Below, piece by piece: positions 60,378 through 64,000 of a stretch of DNA of 64,000 bases. Positions within the stretch are counted from its first letter, which is position 1. Every line of letters begins with the position of its first letter. Under the pieces are notes generated by a model. It did no database searches, was not told the origin of the DNA, and was given only the letters and a program-made list of their open reading frames with translations. This stretch comes from Bacillus sp. FJAT-27445 (GTDB lineage Bacteria; Bacillota; Bacilli; Bacillales; Cytobacillaceae), in NCBI RefSeq assembly GCF_001510665.1, contig NZ_LMTI01000001.1, forward strand, positions 352,024 through 416,023, given 5' to 3'. Position numbers and translations under genes: made by a program.

Positions 60378-60878
60378 ATGTTAATTAGAGAGATACAACC
60401 CGTGGATGCTGAAAATTTTATATGTCTAATTAAGCAAGTTGAATCTGAGTCTAAGTTTATGCTTATGGAAGCAGAAGAAAGAAAAACCACTCCTGAGCAA
60501 CAACGTAAACAATTAGAACACATCAAAAAACAAAGTAATTCAACAATATTTGTTGCAGAACAAGAAAAGGGAAAGTTGGTTGGCTATTTGATAGCCATGG
60601 GCGGTAGCGTAAGGAAAACAATGCACTCAGCATATCTTGTTATTGGTATTTTAGAAGAGTACAGAGGGCGTGGTATAGGAACAAGTTTATTTCAACGGTT
60701 AGAAGAATGGGCAATAAACTCTAAAATATCAAGATTAGAACTTACAGTTGTTACTCAAAATGAAGCAGGAATAGCTTTATACAAGAAAAGAGGATTTGAG
60801 ATAGAAGGAATAAAAAGAAAGTCCTTGATGATTGATGATGAATTTTATAACGAGTATTTTATGTCTAAGTTATTATAA
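60378..60878 (+). CDS. GNAT-family N-acetyltransferase
   Basis: 166 residues from ATG 60378 (GGGGGA seven bases upstream). REIQPVDAENFICLIKQVESE begins the fold; the acetyl-CoA loop is GILEEYRGRGIGTSLFQRLEEWA, with the R-G-x-G-I-G motif, and ELTVVTQNEAGIALYKKRGFEIEG completes it. It resembles PhnO/YhhY-type acetyltransferases acting on small amines or protein N-termini; substrate unknown. AT-rich, like the following genes. Confidence 0.88.
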   Translation: MLIREIQPVDAENFICLIKQVESESKFMLMEAEERKTTPEQQRKQLEHIKKQSNSTIFVAEQEKGKLVGYLIAMGGSVRKTMHSAYLVIGILEEYRGRGIGTSLFQRLEEWAINSKISRLELTVVTQNEAGIALYKKRGFEIEGIKRKSLMIDDEFYNEYFMSKLL

Positions 60879-61009
60879 TCTTTCTCACTCAACAGGTGAG
60901 TTGAATTCCTTATTGAACAAAAGGCGCAGGTTAAATGTAGTGAAGTAGTGGAAGAAGGAGTTTATCTAAACTTGGAAGAATTTATATCCAAAAATATGTT
61001 AGGGAGCGT

Positions 61010-61510
61010 GTGAATAATATGGAATCCATTAGCAAAAGCGAAGTGAAGCTACGAGATATCACAGAGGAAGATCTTCCTATCTTTTTCGAACAACAACTTG
61101 ATTCAACGGCGAACTATATGGCTGCATTTACAACTAAAGACCCCACTGATAAGGACGCATTTTTTGGCCATTGGACAAAAATTACCGCTGATAAAACCAT
61201 CACAAATAAGACCATATTATTCAATGGCATTGTCACTGGACACATCTCGAACTTTGAACAGTTCGGCGAACCCGAAGTAAGTTATTGGATTGGGAAGGAA
61301 TATTGGGGTCAAGGTATTGCAACTAAAGCGTTGTTAGAATTCCTGAAGTATATTAAGGTACGCCCGCTCTATGCTCGTGCAGCTAAAGATAATCTCGCCT
61401 CCATCAGGGTATTGGAAAAATGCGGGTTTAAAATCATCTCTGAAGATAAGGGTTTTTCCAACGCCAGAGGCAAGGATGTTGAAGAATTTATTTTGAGGCT
61501 TGAACCCTAG
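61010..61510 (+). CDS. GNAT-family acetyltransferase (RimJ/RimL type)
   Basis: 166 residues if GTG 61010 is the start; ATG 61019 is the alternative, and GGGAG is three or twelve bases away, so neither is ideal. LRDITEEDLPIFFEQQLD is the RimJ/L-type start, SYWIGKEYWGQGIATKALLEFLKY carries the acetyl-CoA loop GQGIAT, and ARAAKDNLASIRVLEKCGF closes the fold. Acceptor unknown. It stands alone, 131 bp after the previous GNAT gene. Confidence 0.88.
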   Translation: MNNMESISKSEVKLRDITEEDLPIFFEQQLDSTANYMAAFTTKDPTDKDAFFGHWTKITADKTITNKTILFNGIVTGHISNFEQFGEPEVSYWIGKEYWGQGIATKALLEFLKYIKVRPLYARAAKDNLASIRVLEKCGFKIISEDKGFSNARGKDVEEFILRLEP

Positions 61511-61568
61511 GAAGGATTGGGCATCTTTTTTTGTGGAATTCCTTATTACGCTAACCGAGTTCAGTGCA

Positions 61569-61602
61569 TCTCGTCGGTATAAACTTGGCGAGGTTTTTTG
61601 AA
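61569..61602 (+). terminator. Probable terminator
   Basis: CTCG and CGAG flank a 15-base loop with an inner TTGG/TCGG partial pairing, followed by GTTTTTTG. Short stem, moderate confidence. Confidence 0.45.
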
Positions 61603-61733
61603 TTTGTTTTAAAATAGTGTTCAATAAATGGTGTGTTTAGTTAACTTCTTCTTCAACAAACGGAGGTTGAATAAGAAGTCTATATCTTCACCATCGTAGT
61701 TCATGTAATAGAAAAATTTCAATAGACTCGCTT

Positions 61734-61774
61734 TTATATCGTTAATTACGATATAATCTGTAATAGCGATATAA
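61734..61774 (+). promoter_or_regulatory. Palindromic operator overlapping the MarR-DUF3147 promoter
   Basis: TTATATCG (61734) and CGATATAA (61749) are perfect 8-bp inverted half-sites, and a third CGATATAA stands at 61767. The consensus -10 TATAAT lies at 61752-61757 inside the second half-site. This fits autorepression by the MarR-type protein encoded 13 bp further on. Confidence 0.65.
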
Positions 61775-61786
61775 AAGAGGTGTAAT

Positions 61787-62179
61787 ATGGAACTTAATAA
61801 TTACTTCACAGATATATACTATTATCTACATCCAACGCATGAACTGACAATCCCGCATCAAAGTATACGAATACTACAAATCGTTCAGAAAGAAGAAACG
61901 GTGACCGTACGTTTCTTGTCAGAAGCATTAAAAGTCTCCCATAATACAGCATCAGAGCATGTAAAGAAGCTCGCGAACAATGGATGGATCATTAAGCAAC
62001 GTACTGAAGAGGATCAACGTAAAGTTTTTTTGAAGTTAACAGCAGAAGGATTAGAAGTAGTAAGACAAAACACAGAATTAGACGAATTAAAATTACAAGC
62101 AGCTTTGAATAAGTTAAGTGATAAGGAAAAGATTATAGTCTTACAAGCTTTTCGCCTATTGAGTGAGGCTGCAAAATGA
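61787..62179 (+). CDS. MarR-family regulator
   Basis: 130 residues. Winged helix at about 25-100: IPHQSIRILQIVQKEETVTV, FLSEALKVSHNTASEHVKKLANNG as recognition helix, and wing KQRTEEDQRKVFLKLT. GAGGTG lies seven bases before the ATG. The stop overlaps the start of the DUF3147 gene (ATGATGG), so they form a two-gene operon. The palindromes just upstream are its likely operators. Confidence 0.88.
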   Translation: MELNNYFTDIYYYLHPTHELTIPHQSIRILQIVQKEETVTVRFLSEALKVSHNTASEHVKKLANNGWIIKQRTEEDQRKVFLKLTAEGLEVVRQNTELDELKLQAALNKLSDKEKIIVLQAFRLLSEAAK

Positions 62180-62529
62180 TGGTGTGGATTAAACTCTTTA
62201 CGTCAGCTCTAATCATAGCATTTGTGACGGAGTTAGCCAGAAGATTCCCTTTATACGGAGGAATTATAGCTGCACTACCGTTAATAAGTCTGCTTAGTAT
62301 TTTTTGGTTAACTGTTCAAGGAGAGACAGTTAACCAAATTCAAACTTTTACAATAGGTGTGATTATCGGGTTACCAGCAACAATTGTTATGTTACTAGCA
62401 GTATATATAATGTTGAAAAATTCCTTTCCTTTTATTGTTGCACTTTTAGTTGGAGTTATTTCATGGGGGCTATGTTTAGGGATTCAAAAAATAATTTTTG
62501 ATATATTCACTCCTAGAAATTTACAATAG
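62176..62529 (+). CDS. DUF3147 family membrane protein
   Basis: 117 residues with four hydrophobic helices (about 3-22, 28-46, 57-80, 88-106): FTSALIIAFVTELARRFPLYGGIIAALPLISLLSIFW, shown in part, then IGVIIGLPATIVMLLAVYIML. This is the DUF3147 pattern, small membrane proteins often controlled by an adjacent MarR regulator. Possible transporter or stress protein. AT-rich and followed by the dispersed repeat, suggesting acquisition. Confidence 0.8.
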   Translation: MMVWIKLFTSALIIAFVTELARRFPLYGGIIAALPLISLLSIFWLTVQGETVNQIQTFTIGVIIGLPATIVMLLAVYIMLKNSFPFIVALLVGVISWGLCLGIQKIIFDIFTPRNLQ

Positions 62530-62561
62530 TTTTCTTATTTCACTACCGGGCGTTTATCTTC

Positions 62562-62633
62562 AATAAGGATTTTAAAAAAAGGGCTTAATTAGGGATCCTT
62601 ATTTTATGGGCATTTATCAACAATATTATTTAA
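62562..62633. repeat. Hairpin plus dispersed 38-bp repeat, copy 2
   Basis: AATAAGGAT (62562-62570) and ATCCTTATT (62595-62603) form a stem. From 62596 the 38 bases match 45260-45297 with one difference. In both places the repeat follows an AT-rich, apparently acquired gene. Confidence 0.6.
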
Positions 62634-62667
62634 TATGGCTTTTTAAAATAAAGAGTTTTTCCATTAA

Positions 62668-62699
62668 AACAGCCGCCCCTATGTCAGGGCGGCTGAATT
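62668..62699 (-). terminator. Terminator of the csbD gene
   Basis: AGCCGCCC and GGGCGGCT pair around CTATGTCA; on the minus strand it is followed by GTTTTAATGG. It begins a few bases after the csbD stop. Confidence 0.75.
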
Positions 62700-62701
62700 T
62701 A

Positions 62702-62902
62702 TTACCTTGTTTTATCTATCATTGTATTAAACTCGCTTGCAAGCTTGTCCTTGGCGCGGCCGTATTTCTCCTTGACCTCGCCTTTGCCTTTGTCTAAATT
62801 GCCTTCCGCTTCAAGTGATTCATTGTCGGTTATCTTACCGGCAGTCCGTTTCGCTTCTCCTTTGAGCTGATCCCATTCACCTTTCGATTCATCTTTATTC
62901 AT
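62702..62902 (-). CDS. csbD: CsbD family stress protein
   Basis: 66 residues, nearly all charged: KGEWDQLKGEAKRTAGKITDN and then GNLDKGKGEVKEKYGRAKDKL are the CsbD repeats. It is a small SigB-controlled general stress protein of unknown mechanism, predicted helical bundle. AAGGAGGG lies six bases before the ATG, and a SigB-type promoter is visible upstream, in agreement with the family's regulation. Confidence 0.92.
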   Translation of the reverse strand: MNKDESKGEWDQLKGEAKRTAGKITDNESLEAEGNLDKGKGEVKEKYGRAKDKLASEFNTMIDKTR

Positions 62903-62940
62903 AGTTGAACCCTCCTTGTTGAAATGAGTCTACTCTTTCT

Positions 62941-62966
62941 TTACCCCCAACAGGAGCCTTTAAAAC
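62941..62966 (-). promoter_or_regulatory. SigB-type promoter of csbD
   Basis: On the minus strand GTTTTA (62966-62961) and GGGTAA (62946-62941) are 14 bp apart, close to the SigB consensus GTTTAA-N12-15-GGGTAT, and 39 bp before the csbD start. Confidence 0.75.
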
Positions 62967-63004
62967 AGTTCGATTGCCAGAGAAGGTGATCGTAGATAAG
63001 CATG

Positions 63005-64000
63005 TTAGGAGGCGAAATGATTTGTTTTTGCTTTAATTGAAGACTGGAGCCAATTCTTGCCCTCTACCAATCTAGAAACTAACATACCGCAAACTGTGTT
63101 ACCGGTAGAGTTAAGCAAAGTTGCCGGCGCATCAATGATGGTTGAGATCACGGCGATAATTGGAAGCACCTCCGGAGGGAAGCCAAATACGCTAATAATC
63201 AGCATTTCACCAATCATTCCGCCGCCAGGGATTGCTCCCATAACCGCGCCGACAAGAAACGAAACTGCTAGGATGCTGGCTATGCTGGACATGCTTGTTA
63301 CATCTTTTCCAAAAAGGCCGAATAGGAATACGATTTTTAAAACGCCGCCAAACACAGAGCCATCCTTATGAGTATTCGCGCCAAGAGGGATGATCGTCTC
63401 GGCAATATCCTTTGGAACTCCCATCTTTCTGACCGATTCGAGGTTAACCGGAATGCACGCTGCGCTTGAACATGTGGCAATCGCGGTGACGGAAGGGGCA
63501 ATGACATTTTTCCAAAACACTTTGACCCCGGCCCTGCCACCGGCAATGAACGCGTATAGGGTAAAGAACCCGAAGTAATAAAGAACGGAAAGTCCCAGGT
63601 ACAATAGGAAGGTCCTAAAATAGCCTTCAAGTATTTGCGGGCCAAGCTCGCCGATGACGGATGCGAAATAGGCACCAAGTCCAATCGGAGCGTAATACAT
63701 AACGATTTTGACCATTTTCATCATTACTTCCGACCCGGAAGCCAGGAAGGAAGCAATTGGCTTGCCCTTATCGCCGGCCATTGCTGTCGCTAGCCCAAAA
63801 ATGACCGAGAACACAATTAGTTGGAGCATATTGCTTCTTGAAAACAGGTTCGCGAAATCAGGCACGGAAACAGTAGCGACAAGCTGTGCCGCAAGAGATG
63901 GTTTTTCAGCATGCTTCTGTCCGTCCATATTTTCCATTAATGCCTTCACGGAAGAAATGTCTGTGTTTTCAAGAGGATTCACAATAGTCGTCCCAATGAA
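63005..64000 (-). CDS. Dicarboxylate/amino acid:cation symporter (DAACS), cut at window edge
   Basis: 332 codons are present; the frame continues through the right edge (FIGTTIVNPLEN), so the N-terminal helices are missing. Conserved parts are VFSVIFGLATAMAG, YYAPIGLGAYFASVIGELG, the HP1 serine-rich region ATCSSAACIPVNLESVRKMG, PLGANTHKDGSVFGG (NMDGT-like motif reads NTHKDG) and STIIDAPATLLNSTGNTVCGMLVSRL with the aspartate-binding part. The family takes up glutamate, aspartate, C4-dicarboxylates or cystine with Na+ or H+. Subtype not resolved. Confidence 0.9.
   Translation of the reverse strand, partial: FIGTTIVNPLENTDISSVKALMENMDGQKHAEKPSLAAQLVATVSVPDFANLFSRSNMLQLIVFSVIFGLATAMAGDKGKPIASFLASGSEVMMKMVKIVMYYAPIGLGAYFASVIGELGPQILEGYFRTFLLYLGLSVLYYFGFFTLYAFIAGGRAGVKVFWKNVIAPSVTAIATCSSAACIPVNLESVRKMGVPKDIAETIIPLGANTHKDGSVFGGVLKIVFLFGLFGKDVTSMSSIASILAVSFLVGAVMGAIPGGGMIGEMLIISVFGFPPEVLPIIAVISTIIDAPATLLNSTGNTVCGMLVSRLVEGKNWLQSSIKAKTNHFAS

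Overview
The window looks like the chromosome of an aerobic, spore-forming Bacillaceae (Bacillus/Mesobacillus-like). Supporting evidence: AGGAGG-type ribosome sites with frequent TTG/GTG starts, a complete Mrp antiporter operon, a QoxABCD quinol oxidase, an RsbR-type stressosome protein, CsbD behind a SigB-type promoter, a LysM-GH18 spore cortex-type hydrolase, the DUF1659/DUF2922/YvrJ trio and SbcCD. The left edge cuts an unrecognised gene and the right edge cuts a DAACS symporter. No rRNA, tRNA, IS element, prophage or CRISPR array was seen.

Layout. 0.3-4.7 kb: RDD membrane protein, then an XRE-cupin regulator divergent from a four-gene aromatic ring-cleavage cluster (esterase-like hydrolase, DODA-type dioxygenase, hydratase/FAH-like enzyme, DoxX). 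4.7-6.9 kb: 5'-truncated M14 carboxypeptidase and three kinds of short tandem array. 6.9-12.7 kb: mrpABCDEFG on the minus strand. 12.9-18.8 kb: KdpD/Usp-like protein, small tyrosine recombinase flanked by a 39-bp palindromic site that recurs 0.85 kb away, LysM-GH18 hydrolase, an 18 x 52-bp array, small secreted and membrane proteins. 18.9-22.8 kb: qoxABCD with an FNR-type palindrome upstream. 23-28.3 kb: RsbR-like STAS protein, EamA transporter, NapD-like protein, paired holin-like proteins, small conserved proteins, cold-shock protein. 28.4-32.7 kb: sbcDC, then a hairpin array. 33-42.5 kb: GNAT, DUF3231, type II pantothenate kinase, SelB, AI-2E family protein, MarR-MMPL pair. 42.6-52 kb: NERD protein, isochorismatase-like hydrolase, LemA-TPM pair, DedA, SGNH-ABC operon, azoreductase, more 21-bp arrays. 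52-64 kb: VOC, MFS, type II NADH dehydrogenase with two Rex-type sites, small secreted proteins, SGNH hydrolase, M15 peptidase, a receiver-only protein behind a c-di-GMP-I riboswitch, two GNATs, MarR-DUF3147, CsbD and the symporter.

Respiration and ion homeostasis dominate the known biology: NDH-2 and Qox form an electron-transfer path to oxygen, each with a redox-type operator, and Mrp uses the resulting proton gradient to expel sodium.

The most unusual signals are non-coding. Four intergenic arrays each hold five units at 21-bp spacing but with different unit sequences, three of them sharing an AACTGTNAC boundary. There is also an exact 18 x 52-bp array and a four-hairpin array. The other notable points are the c-di-GMP riboswitch upstream of a receiver with Glu at the phospho-acceptor position, the twin 39-bp sites at the recombinase, a 67-codon ORF with an ideal SD but an ATA initiator, and a structured insertion at the 3' end of the TPM gene.
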